Below, piece by piece: positions 9,486-18,569 of a stretch of DNA of 64,000 nucleotides (positions are counted from its first letter, which is position 1; every line of letters begins with the position of its first letter). Under the pieces are notes generated by a model, which saw only the letters and a list, made by a program, of their open reading frames with translations, did no database searches and was not told where the DNA came from. Origin of the DNA: Bacteroidales bacterium. Lineage in GTDB: Bacteria; Bacteroidota; Bacteroidia; Bacteroidales; UBA932. The stretch covers positions 1,166,178-1,230,177 of the forward strand of contig JALCKZ010000001.1 in assembly GCA_022647615.1 (NCBI GenBank), read 5' to 3'. The translations under genes were made by a program, and so were the position numbers.

Positions 9486-10230
9486 CTCTAGATGAGCTTA
9501 TAAATTTCTACTATTGTAGATACTGACTCAAAAACTCGCAAAGTTCATTTCACACCTCTAGATGAGCTTATAAATTTCTACTATTGTAGATTTGTTGTTG
9601 TTACATACAAATAATTCTGACTCTAGATGAGCTTATAAATTTCTACTATTGTAGATTCATTTGACATTGTGGAAATCTCACGACTCTCTAGATGAGCTTA
9701 TAAATTTCTACTATTGTAGATTTTTAATTACCTTGTCTTGTACCTTCTCTCTAGATGAGCTTATAAATTTCTACTATTGTAGATTTGGGGATCCTGCTTT
9801 CTGAGAAGCAGACTCTAGATGAGCTTATAAATTTCTACTATTGTAGATGACTATAACTCCATAGCCTACATTTAAGCTCTAGATGAGCTTATAAATTTCT
9901 ACTATTGTAGATTCTCTCTTCTTTGGTGCAGAAAGAGATGCTCTAGATGAGCTTATAAATTTCTACTATTGTAGATTAATAAGTGAGCATCTTTTTCATT
10001 TTTACTCTAGATGAGCTTATAAATTTCTACTATTGTAGATCCAACGTTTAGACAACGTCTTGGGGATTTCTCTAGATGAGCTTATAAATTTCTACTATTG
10101 TAGATAAAACAGACTTAAAATTGTGTCTATTCTCTAGATGAGCTTATAAATTTCTACTATTGTAGATTAGGATAATTTTTCATTTTATTATTTTTCTCTA
10201 GATGAGCTTATAAATTTCTACTATTGTGAT
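9486..10230 (+). CRISPR. CRISPR array 1, type V-A, 12 repeats / 11 spacers
   Basis: The 36-base repeat starts CTCTAGATGAGCTTATA and ends AATTTCTACTATTGTAGAT. The 3' 19 bases are the Cas12a-type crRNA handle, with stem TCTAC/GTAGA and loop TATT, so crRNAs read from the + strand. Repeats start at 9486, 9556, 9621, 9686, 9749, 9813, 9877, 9941, 10005, 10070, 10132 and 10196. Spacers are 26-29 bases except the leader-proximal one (34). The last repeat (10196-10230) lacks one A of GTAGAT, as expected for the leader-distal end. All repeats carry CTT at repeat positions 12-14. Confidence 0.98.
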
Positions 10231-10240
10231 GGTTGCTGAT

Positions 10241-10257
10241 TTTGCAAGCCTTGCAAA
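10241..10257. promoter_or_regulatory. 17-bp palindrome TTTGCAAG-C-CTTGCAAA (copy 1)
   Basis: A perfect 8-bp inverted repeat around one C, 10 bases after array 1 and about 120 bases upstream of the PIF1-like helicase. The same 17 bases recur at 13790-13806 and 18570-18586. Each copy is followed 25-35 bases later by TATTTTTG, a -7-like box. It may be a regulator's operator; no T-run follows, so a terminator is unlikely. Confidence 0.6.
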
Positions 10258-10338
10258 TCTTATTTAATGAAGATGGCAAGGCATATTTTTGTGCGATAAT
10301 TTAAAGGTCTAATACGAAAGTGCTGATGTATATTTAGT

Positions 10339-10346
10339 TAACTTTG
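10339..10346 (+). promoter_or_regulatory. Putative -7 box TAACTTTG before the PIF1-like helicase
   Basis: TAACTTTG matches the Bacteroidetes TAnnTTTG -7 consensus and lies 31 bases before the helicase ATG. No clear TTTG is seen at -33, so this is a moderate call. It would let the helicase be expressed independently of array 1. Confidence 0.45.
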
Positions 10347-10376
10347 AAATAAGATTTTGAGTATATTTTTGATGTA

Positions 10377-12338
10377 ATGGGAAATACGGATGATAAAGAT
10401 ATTATTGTAGATGGTGTTAGACTAGATCCTGATAATGCTGAATTTTTTAACGCTGCTAGAATTATTACTGACACTGATAAACAAGTTGTTTTTCTTACAG
10501 GAAAAGCTGGGACTGGGAAGACAACTTTTTTAAAGTATATAAGACAAATTTTTAATGGGAATGCTGTTGTGCTAACGCCTACTGGAGTTGCTGCGGTGAA
10601 TGCTGGAGGCCAGACAATTTTTTCTTTTTTTAAACTAGATTACAATACACCTTTTTTACCAGAGGACAAGCGTCTAAAGTCTCCTGAAATATTTAATTAT
10701 TTAAAATATAATGAGAGAAAACTCGAAATCATTAGGAACTTATCACTTCTTATTATTGATGAAGTTTCAATGGTCAGGTGCGATAGGTTAGATGCAATAA
10801 ATTTGATTCTTAAAGCATATAGAAGCAGACATGATTTACCATTTGGCGGTGTTAAGGTACTATTAATCGGGGATGTTTTTCAACTCCCGCCGATTGTGAA
10901 TAAGACAGGCATAATCAAAGGGTTTGATGATGAAATTTCTGAGTTTGATTTTTTAAAAGAGTTTTATGATACTCAATATTTTTTCAGTTCAAGAGTTTAT
11001 AAAGAATGCAATCCTATTCATATTGAACTTGTGAAACCGTATAGACAGAGTGAATCTGCTTTTATTTCTCTTCTTGATAAAATACGCGTTAAGGATGTTT
11101 CTATTAAGGATTTAGAAATACTCAATGAAAGGGTGATTAAAAATTCAAGGGAGGAATTGCAAATAGAGAAGAAGGAACATCCCATTATGCTTGCCCCTCT
11201 TAACTCTTTGGTTAATAAATATAATGAGGAACAATTTGAAAAACTTGATTCAGAGACGTGCACTTTTGTAGGTAAAGTTACAGATGATTTCCCCAAAAAA
11301 ATGATGGTTGCGGAATTGGAGATTTGTTTAAGACCTGGGGCGCAGGTTATGATTTTGAAAAACAGCTATAATCCGGTGCTGGGAGAATTTGAATATTATA
11401 ATGGAACTATAGGTATTGTTAAAAGAATTGATAAAAAATCAAAAACAGTAACCGTTTCCTTATCCAAAGAATCTCATTTGCCAAATAATGAGGTAAGTAT
11501 TAAGCCAGCTGTATGGGAGAATATTGAATTTATTTGGGATAAAGAAGAGCAAAGTATCCGGACCGTTGTTAAGGGAACTTTTTCTCAAATTCCATTAAAG
11601 TTAGCATGGTCAATATCAATTCATAAGAGCCAGGGATTAACTTTTGATAGTGTTATTGCTGACTTGCCAGATTGTTTTGATTTTGGCCATGTATATGTCG
11701 CATTAAGCAGGTGTCGAACACTTAATGGATTACATTTGCGCTATCCTATAAATGAGAATTGTATAAAAGTTGATAGTCACGTGGTCAATTTTGCTAAGCA
11801 GAAAACACCGAATACTCTCATTACAAGGGAAATAGATTTTACAAAAGCAGATGAATTATATAAAAAAAGTATTGCTTGTTTTGAGGAAAATTTAGCTGAA
11901 GATATGTTGTCTAATATTGATAAGGCTGTCGCGATTAGAGATGATAGGAAAAAACCTGCCTTTACGAAATTTATTGCGACTAAATTACATTTATTCCATA
12001 GATATAAGGGCTTTTATAAAAGCTTATATATAAAACTTTTATCAGTGCAAAACCAAAAAAACGAAGTTGAAGAAAAGTTGAATGATACCAATATTGAACT
12101 AAAAAATCATAGGGCGTCTATTATATCTATGCGTACTAGATATTATTCTCTTCTTAAAAATTTACAAGATTCTGAAGAGAATGTGAATCAACTATCCGCT
12201 CAGGTAAACTCTAAAGAGGAAGAAATTGTAAGGCTTAAAAAATTATTGTCACTAAGAGAATTAGAAATTCGAGAAAATAAAAAGGAGATATACAGGCTCA
12301 ATTCTTTGACATGGTGGCAAAAGCTTTTTGGGGAATAA
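10377..12338 (+). CDS. PIF1/RecD-like superfamily 1 helicase with C-terminal coiled coil
   Basis: A 653-residue helicase. Walker A is LTGKAGTGKTTFLKY (about residues 39-53), Walker B is LLIIDEVSMV, motif III is LIGDVFQLPP, and motifs V/VI are SIHKSQGLTFD and VYVALSRC. This is the PIF1-type 5'-3' SF1B core, followed by a long charged coiled coil (about residues 560-640) ending in WWQKLFGE. It lies alone between two CRISPR arrays with duplicated leaders, on the same strand, and has its own -7-like box. PIF1 helicases unwind forked or G-quadruplex DNA. A link to CRISPR function is positional inference; it could equally be a stand-alone defence or housekeeping gene trapped by array duplication. 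Confidence 0.88.
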   Translation: MGNTDDKDIIVDGVRLDPDNAEFFNAARIITDTDKQVVFLTGKAGTGKTTFLKYIRQIFNGNAVVLTPTGVAAVNAGGQTIFSFFKLDYNTPFLPEDKRLKSPEIFNYLKYNERKLEIIRNLSLLIIDEVSMVRCDRLDAINLILKAYRSRHDLPFGGVKVLLIGDVFQLPPIVNKTGIIKGFDDEISEFDFLKEFYDTQYFFSSRVYKECNPIHIELVKPYRQSESAFISLLDKIRVKDVSIKDLEILNERVIKNSREELQIEKKEHPIMLAPLNSLVNKYNEEQFEKLDSETCTFVGKVTDDFPKKMMVAELEICLRPGAQVMILKNSYNPVLGEFEYYNGTIGIVKRIDKKSKTVTVSLSKESHLPNNEVSIKPAVWENIEFIWDKEEQSIRTVVKGTFSQIPLKLAWSISIHKSQGLTFDSVIADLPDCFDFGHVYVALSRCRTLNGLHLRYPINENCIKVDSHVVNFAKQKTPNTLITREIDFTKADELYKKSIACFEENLAEDMLSNIDKAVAIRDDRKKPAFTKFIATKLHLFHRYKGFYKSLYIKLLSVQNQKNEVEEKLNDTNIELKNHRASIISMRTRYYSLLKNLQDSEENVNQLSAQVNSKEEEIVRLKKLLSLRELEIRENKKEIYRLNSLTWWQKLFGE

Positions 12339-12481
12339 TCTTTTCTCAACGATGAATTTGTTTATGTGAATTTTCTAGTCGTAATGGTTAGCAAGAGTAC
12401 TTTGCAAACCTCATTTATAAAAATGGACTTAATTTTTATAAATTATTCATTATCAGGGTTATAATATTTTTGTCATAATTA

Positions 12482-12585
12482 GGGTGGGGTAAATTAGTTT
12501 TGCTTAAGTTTAGTTATGCTTCACTATATTTGTTTGATAATTAAAGCTTTTTCTATAAATTTGTGGTGCTCAACAGGGATGAACT
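12482..12585 (+). promoter_or_regulatory. CRISPR leader of array 2 with pre-crRNA promoter
   Basis: This is the 104-base counterpart of the array 1 leader, about 93% identical with only C/T changes. The promoter is intact: TTTG 12533-12536, 19-base spacer, TAAATTTG 12556-12563. The -33 and -7 boxes carry no substitution, so array 2 should be expressed. Confidence 0.85.
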
Positions 12586-13720
12586 CTCTAGATGAGCCTA
12601 TAAATTTCTACTATTGTAGATATTACCACAGAATATTGCAGCAAGATATACTCTAGATGAGCCTATAAATTTCTACTATTGTAGATACTCTCTTTATCAG
12701 TATTTCTGAAGATTCTCTAGATGAGCCTATAAATTTCTACTATTGTAGATAAAATAAATTGTTTCCATGATGTTTTAATTCTCTAGATGAGCCTATAAAT
12801 TTCTACTATTGTAGATTTTTACGAAGTCTAATGTTCTCATCATTCTCTAGATGAGCCTATAAATTTCTACTATTGTAGATTCCTTAACTTTGGTAGAACT
12901 ATAAGCGCTCTAGATGAGCCTATAAATTTCTACTATTGTAGATTTTACGCTCTTGCAAGGACAAACCCCTCTAGATGAGCCTATAAATTTCTACTATTGT
13001 AGATAAATACTATAAATAGTACTTTCATTTTAAGCTCTAGATGAGCCTATAAATTTCTACTATTGTAGATCCATCTTTCAGAGGTGCATGCTTGGATACA
13101 CTCTAGATGAGCCTATAAATTTCTACTATTGTAGATTATAACTTTTTATGCTCTTCGCTGAATTGTGCTCTAGATGAGCCTATAAATTTCTACTATTGTA
13201 GATAGTTTATTCTCTCCATAGTGAAACCTAACTCTAGATGAGCCTATAAATTTCTACTATTGTAGATTACAAGAAAAATAGCCTTGAGCAAAAGATACTC
13301 TAGATGAGCCTATAAATTTCTACTATTGTAGATTCCCATAAGTTCCAAACTGTTTGGTTGCTCTAGATGAGCCTATAAATTTCTACTATTGTAGATTATG
13401 ACTTTTATAGTATCCTCAGCATCTTCTCTAGATGAGCTGATAAATTTCTACTATTGTAGATTATGACTTTTATAGTATCCTCAGCATCTTCTCTAGATGA
13501 GCTGATAAATTTCTACTATTGTAGATACTTTATTGTAAAGCCCTTTTGCTTTGCTCTAGATGAGCTGATAAATTTCTACTATTGTAGATATGGATTCATG
13601 AGTTTCTTCCTCATCATCCTCTAGATGAGCTGATAAATTTCTACTATTGTAGATACACCAAAGTGTTGTTTGGCTCCCTTTACTCTCTATATGAGCTGAT
13701 AAATATTTGGGATTGTGAAT
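12586..13720 (+). CRISPR. CRISPR array 2, type V-A, 18 repeats / 17 spacers, two repeat variants
   Basis: The same 36-base repeat and crRNA handle as array 1. Repeats 1-13 (from 12586) carry CCT at repeat positions 12-14. Repeats 14-18 (from 13426) carry CTG, whereas array 1 has CTT. The variable bases lie 5' of the mature handle. Spacers are 25-31 bases. Spacers 13 (13397-13425) and 14 (13462-13490) are identical, exactly at the switch of repeat variant. The last repeat (13685-13720) is strongly degenerate and marks the leader-distal end. Confidence 0.98.
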
Positions 13721-13789
13721 TTTAAATTTACTATTTGTATTACTGATATAAGACTATAATTTTGGAGACAGCATTTGTAAATCTTGTTT

Positions 13790-13872
13790 TTTGCAAGCCT
13801 TGCAAATCCCTAGTGCAAGGTGATTCATAGTGTATTTTTGTAATACAATTTTACAAGATATACTATGAAAAA
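13790..13872 (+). repeat. Direct repeat (left copy): palindrome plus promoter region
   Basis: This stretch matches 18570-18653 at close to 90% by eye. It includes the 17-bp palindrome (13790-13806), the TATTTTTG -7-like box and the start ATGAAAAA of a lipoprotein gene. The two copies bracket the segment with the acidic protein, recQ and dprA. They may be the product of a segmental duplication and a substrate for recombination. Confidence 0.7.
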
Positions 13873-14010
13873 GTTGATAATTCTAAATTGAGTTATCAAA
13901 CCTTTAAAGATGCTTGGTTTAGGGTTAAGTGCCAGGCTGCGATTTTCCTTCAAAAAAACGGCCACGCATATCAGCTTCAGGTGAGTTCACGTCACAATTT
14001 GCTGAATTAA
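13865..14010 (+). pseudogene. Deleted remnant of the small lipoprotein gene found at 19275
   Basis: Starts ATGAAAAAG, then jumps to sequence matching 19364-19440 of the lipoprotein gene at 19275-19858 (the SYQTFKDA region). It then jumps again to the 3' end matching 19750-19820 (HAYQLQVSSRHNLLN in the parent frame). Two internal deletions removed the signal peptide and the middle. The junctions fall at very short shared sequences (AAA and TGC), suggesting microhomology-mediated deletion. It cannot encode a working protein. Confidence 0.8.
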
Positions 14011-14094
14011 AGTCTTAGTAGCGAAAATAGGGTTCGTCAATCGGCTATATATTTGTATTCGAAAAGACAATAATAATTTTAAAATATTTGAGAT

Positions 14095-14280
14095 ATGTCA
14101 AGATTTTATGATGAGTACGAAGATTATGATGAGTATGGATATGAAGAAGATCCTATATATGGAGAGGAACACTATGGGGAATATGCAGGTTCTTACGCTC
14201 AAGATGTTATGGGTTTTAGTGATGAAGAAATAGATGATATTTTCGAAGGGGATCCGGATGCGTATTGGAATATAGATTAA
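14095..14280 (+). CDS. Small, very acidic tyrosine-rich protein, unknown function
   Basis: 61 residues, rich in Asp, Glu and Tyr, with almost no basic residues. It is preceded by TATATTTG, a good -7 box at about 14048, and a purine-rich stretch before the ATG. The C-terminus (FSDEEIDDIFEGDPDAYW) looks like a folded acidic patch. It sits alone between array 2 and the decayed recQ/dprA cassette. Such small acidic proteins are sometimes DNA mimics, but nothing here proves that. Function unknown. Confidence 0.55.
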   Translation: MSRFYDEYEDYDEYGYEEDPIYGEEHYGEYAGSYAQDVMGFSDEEIDDIFEGDPDAYWNID

Positions 14281-14322
14281 ATAAAAAAGTCAGCGAACAT
14301 AGATTACGCCATCGCAGATTGA

Positions 14323-14638
14323 ATTTTGCTAACAAAAATAGCTCTAGATAGAGCGGATCTTCATGCTGGGAAGTTTTTTCCTGAGGCAAAGATAGCTGCG
14401 ATTAATAAATGTTTGAACGATTTTCAATGTGCTAGATATCGATACCATTGATATAGCCAATTTGTTAGTGTCGGTCCGTGTTGGGGAGCAGCGAATACAC
14501 GTTTAACGGAATTTACAAAATTGTTTTAATGTACATGTAATGCCATTCTTCACTATCAAGGTTACGGTTTCAGAACTAGGCAAAATAGGAACATGTGCGT
14601 GTGGTGATATTTTCTGCACATATCTCAATGAAAATTAG
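14323..14638 (+). pseudogene. Degraded coding remnant of unknown family
   Basis: Three stretches read as protein in sequence: LLTKIALDRADLHAGKFFP (about 14326 on), DTIDIANLLVSVRVGEQRI in the +1 frame from about 14430, and, after an in-frame TAA, SELGKIGTCACGDIFCTYL ending at TAG 14638. One frameshift and one stop therefore interrupt a gene of at least 100 codons. The family is not recognised. The last part has three closely spaced cysteines. Confidence 0.45.
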
Positions 14639-14728
14639 GCTTTAAGAGTATAACAATTTAAATCTTGTAAATAGCTATTTATAGGAAAAGACGATCAATT
14701 TGCTTAACTTAGAAGTGTCAAACTTACA

Positions 14729-14977
14729 ATGCAGTTAGTTAAATCTTCAATATTACTAGATAATGGTCAGACAGTGGAGGCGCTGCTTTCACCTGTTATT
14801 GTATCTGCCAGCAGATGTACTGATATTCCTGCATTTTATTCAGATTGGTTTTTGGTCAAAAAATCTAAAGGACAGCGTGCATTTTGCGGTTACATCGCTA
14901 GCAAAGAAATGGCATTAGCTAACTATCTACGAATAAAAGCAACTGACCAATTGTTTGATAATATCATTGGTAAATAA
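14729..14977 (+). pseudogene. Truncated DUF1848 N-terminus
   Basis: 82 codons. Residues 21-42 (SPVIVSASRCTDIPAFYSDW) match the conserved start of DUF1848 proteins, which are normally around 300 residues. After about residue 45 the similarity ends and the frame stops, so most of the protein, including its C-terminal part, is missing. It lies 18 bases before the broken recQ-like gene. Probably the leftover first gene of that cassette. Confidence 0.6.
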
Positions 14978-14995
14978 ATTGAAAAAATAGAAACC

Positions 14996-17046
14996 ATGGA
15001 AATTTCTCGCCAGCAAGCTGAATCCACTCTTTTAAAGATATTTGGAATAGAGCATTTTTATGATGAGCAATGGAAAGCAATAAATGCAATTCTTCAAGGT
15101 AAGAGAATTCTAATGATTGCAAGGACCGGATTTGGCAAGTCCTTGTGTTATCAGTATCCTGCAGTTTTATTTGATGGTGTTACTGTTGTCTTCTCCCCTT
15201 TGATCGCCTTAATGAGAGACCAGGTAAAATCGCTCTCAACCTTGCATATAAGCGCTAGGTGTATAAATTGTGAGGAATCTTTGGATGATAATAAAAAGTC
15301 AATAGAAGATGCAATAGATGGAAAGGTGAAAATTCTATATATTGCACCAGAGCGTCAGGAAAATGATATTTGGCAAGAAGCAGTAAGACATATTAAACTA
15401 TCGATGGTTGTTGTTGATGAGGACCTCATACGATATCACAGTGGGGACATGATTTTAGACCAGCATTCAGGAGAATTAAAAACCTTGTTAGAAATTATCT
15501 TCCTGCCGATATGCCAGTCCTTGCTACTACGGCAACTGCTACAGAAAGGGTACAGAAGGATATTGAGGAACAGTTAGGTTCTAGTTTAACCACAATTAGA
15601 TGTAACCTTATCAGAAAAAATTTCAGACTATTTGTAATTGAAACAAGTTCAGAAGATGAAAAGATGTTATGGCTTAAACACAACCTTAATAAACTTGATG
15701 GCACAGGCATTATATATGCTGGAACACGTGTCCAAACGTGTATCTATGCTCGTTGGCTAAGTCGAGAAAAGATTAATGCAATCGATTATAATGCCGGGCT
15801 TGATGCAATTACAAGAAAAGAGATAGAGCAAGGTTTTATGGAGAATAAATGGAAGTGCCTAGTTTCCACTAATGCTCTTGGAATGGGAATTGATAAGCCT
15901 GATATCAGATTTGTTATCCATCTGCAAATACCAGCTTCTCCCATCCATTATTATCAGGAAATTGGTCGTGCGGGTCGTGATGGGAAACCAACCGTCGTTA
16001 TATTGTTTTTTAATTCGAATAAAAATGAAGATGGTATAATGGAGGATTATTTGCTCCCGAAATCGTTCATAGACAATGCTCGTCCTTCTGAAAATAAATA
16101 TAAGGCATTCATTGATGCAGTGAAAAATGAGCAATTAGGTGAGAAGGGATTGATGATGAGAACCAATTTGAAACAATCTGCTATAAGGGTTATAAAAGAG
16201 GATTTGATTGAGCAAGGTATTATCAAAGAAGTTTTATTGAGAACAGGAAAAAAATATGAATACCAGTATAATGCTCCAAATTTAGATCTTACCAAATATG
16301 AGATGCTAAAAGAGGCAAAGTGTGCAGATTTGCAGCAAATGGTGAACTACATTTATACAAAGGAACCTAGAATGAAGTTCTTATGCAATTACTTGGGTGA
16401 CAACGATGCTGCAGATTATGCTAATACATGTGATAATACTGGATTAAAAAAAATGTTTGTTAATGCAAACAAAGAAGATTTAGAGGATATTAAAGAATTT
16501 AACGAGTCATTCTTCCCTGAGTTGCCATTAGTAAATTATACTAAAATGATAGCTGGTGTGGCTGCCTCGTATTATGGGGTGTCTAGTGTTGGAAGAATAA
16601 TTCACAGGTGTAAATATGAAAATGGTGGAGATTTTCCGCAGTCTCTTGTATCCCAGTCTCTTAGGGCATATTATCATGCATTTAAAAATTTTAAGTTTGA
16701 TATGATTCTGTATGTTCCGGCAACAATTTCTGGTGACTTGGTCAAACATTTTGCTCATTCAATGGGCGGAATTCTTAAAATACGCGTTTCTGATGGTTTG
16801 ATAAAAACGCGTGTTACACAACCTCAAAAGATATATCAACAACATTATGGTAAATCTGCAAATATTAAAGGTGCGTTTGATTATAAGCTATCTGACGAGA
16901 TTAGAGGAAAAGTAATACTGTTGATTGATGATGTTTATGATAGTGGGGCTACTATTAAAGAGATAAGTAAAAGGCTTTCTGAGTTAGGTGTCGCAGGAAT
17001 ATGTATCTTGGTAATTGCAAAAACAGTAGGTGGTGATAATATTTAG
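14996..17046 (+). pseudogene. RecQ-like helicase with C-terminal phosphoribosyltransferase domain, frameshifted
   Basis: The first part (14996 on) has Walker A ARTGFGKSLCYQYP (about residues 42-55) and reaches VVVDE (D141, E142). There the frame breaks: bases 15419-15429 read GAG-GA-CCT-CAT. Removing two bases restores DEAHTISQWGHDFRPAF, the classic RecQ motif II, and the downstream frame runs to 17046. That part carries ATTATATERV, the motif V/VI region (STNALGMGIDKPDIR, YQEIGRAGRDGKP) and a C-terminal PRTase loop (VILLIDDVYDSGATIKE). Total about 680 codons. The 2-base insertion inactivates the gene unless it is a sequencing error. Partner of the adjacent dprA-like gene. Confidence 0.85.
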
Positions 17047-17058
17047 GTATAATATATA

Positions 17059-18205
17059 ATGATGAATATGGAAAGTACAGAGTATTCATATTGGATGGCA
17101 TTGGCGCACATGGATGGAATGTATACAGCTAATAAAATGGATCTCCTAATTAAGTGTTTTAAATCGCAATGCTCATTATCAGATTTTTTTATGAGTTCTG
17201 ATGATATTAAGACTCGTGATTTTCTAATGAATGCAGATGAAATAGAGCGCATTAATTTGGCAAAAAAACAGGTCCCTAATTATGCATTTATGGTGGAAAG
17301 TTTGTTAGAACAGGGGTATCAATTGACAACTATTTGGGAAGAAGAATATCCAAGACACCTTAAGCAAACTATGGTAAAAAACAGTCCTTTAGTACTTTAT
17401 ACTAAAGGGGATAGAAAATTATTACAGGAAGATATTGTTGCTATTGTCGGATCTCGAAAAGCAAGCGCAATCTCATTACAATTTACAGATAATGTTGCGA
17501 AAAAATGCGTTTCTGCAAAAAAAGTTGTGGTTAGCGGTTATGCAAAAGGCATTGATAGACAGGCTTTAGAGTCAACTCTTGCAGCAAATGGGAAAAGTAT
17601 AGTGGTTTTACCTCAGGGTATAACTACTTTTAGCAGTGGTTATAATCATTTATATAAAGAGATAATTGCTGGTGATGTGCTAGTACTTAGCTATTTTCAC
17701 CCTAAAGCGGGATGGGATGTAGGTTTAGCTATGGCAAGAAATGCAGTCGTGTATGGTTTAGCAAATGATATATTTGTTGCTGAGTCGGATGATAAAGGCG
17801 GTACATGGAGCGGGGTAATAAGCGGTCTGAAAATGCAACAAAAAAAACTCTGGCATAATTTCTATTTATGTTCGTGTCCCAATCGTAACAGAAAAAAATG
17901 CGAACAACGAACTTATTAGCATGGGCGCTCGACCTGTTGATATGGAAGGGCAAATTGAGGAATGCAATAATGCAATTGACAATATGGAATTAATTCAAAC
18001 AAAAATATTGCATCTATTACAATCTAGGACAATGAGCCCAGAAGAGGTCGTTAATGCTCTAAAATTAAAGTGGGATAAAAAGAGAGCTAAGGCTTTTTTG
18101 GATTCTCTTTCCGCTGAAGGTGTTGTAAAAGTAAAAAAAGGAAGGTGTAATTGCTACACAATAAAAACAAAAAGTGATGACCTTTTTGGGGGCACTTTAT
18201 TTTAG
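17059..18205 (+). pseudogene. DprA/Smf-like protein (SLOG fold), frameshifted at an A8 tract
   Basis: The first frame (17059-17919) contains the DprA/SLOG Rossmann core: AIVGSRKASA, VVSGYAKGIDRQAL, IVVLPQGI and GTWSGVISGLK. At an A8 run (17840-17847) the frame changes. With seven A residues it would continue into YVRVPIVTEKNANNELISMG, then a winged-helix-like tail from about 17975 ending at 18205. One extra A therefore splits it. DprA binds ssDNA and loads RecA in natural transformation; stand-alone SLOG/DprA variants also occur in defence cassettes. It starts 12 bases after the recQ-like gene, so the two are probably one operon. It could be dead, phase-variable, or rescued by slippage. Confidence 0.8.
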
Positions 18206-18360
18206 AATAACATTTATATCATTATTATAAAAACTCAGGTGACATAATAATGCTAGGAAATATAAAAAATCTGAATCAATCCTATGTATAAGATTTAGCA
18301 TTAGAAGCTAAAGAATTTTGTTACTTCAAATTATCTGTCGAGATTATAAATCACTTGAAA
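18206..18360. other. Intergenic stretch, nothing recognised
   Basis: AT-rich sequence between the end of the dprA-like gene and the DUF296 remnant. I see no gene, hairpin or promoter worth calling. Confidence 0.5.
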
Positions 18361-18563
18361 TCAAAAACATTCAGCCCTAGTTTGGAATCTTTTATGCGCG
18401 GTAGGGTGAGGGAGTAGTTGGTAATAATGAATTCTCAGGCGCCGTTGAGTGTGGCTTTTAGCAGGAGGCCGGCAATGTAGGTGTAGTCTTCAAGGCCAAA
18501 GGTTGCGTGAAGGTGCAGGTGTACGGTTTGTCTGTTACCATGGTGTGTGATTTTTACAAAAGA
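18361..18563 (-). pseudogene. Deleted copy of the DUF296 gene at 21596-22063
   Basis: The left 130 bases match 21601-21760 closely, the 3' end of the DUF296 gene read on the minus strand. The match then jumps to 22041-22080. The missing 280 bases were lost between two copies of TGCAG, present in the parent at about 21756 and 22036, leaving one copy. The remnant is a non-functional duplicate that places a piece of backbone-type sequence at the right side of the cassette. Confidence 0.8.
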
Positions 18564-18569
18564 AGAACT

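Noticed and set aside
9522..13684. Self-targeting spacers
   Set aside because: I compared spacers by eye with the window and saw no convincing full match; a proper search was not possible.
14340..14356. GCTCTAGATAGAGC resembling the 5' part of the CRISPR repeat
   Set aside because: Only CTCTAGAT is shared, there is no crRNA handle, and it lies within a decayed coding remnant. Chance match.
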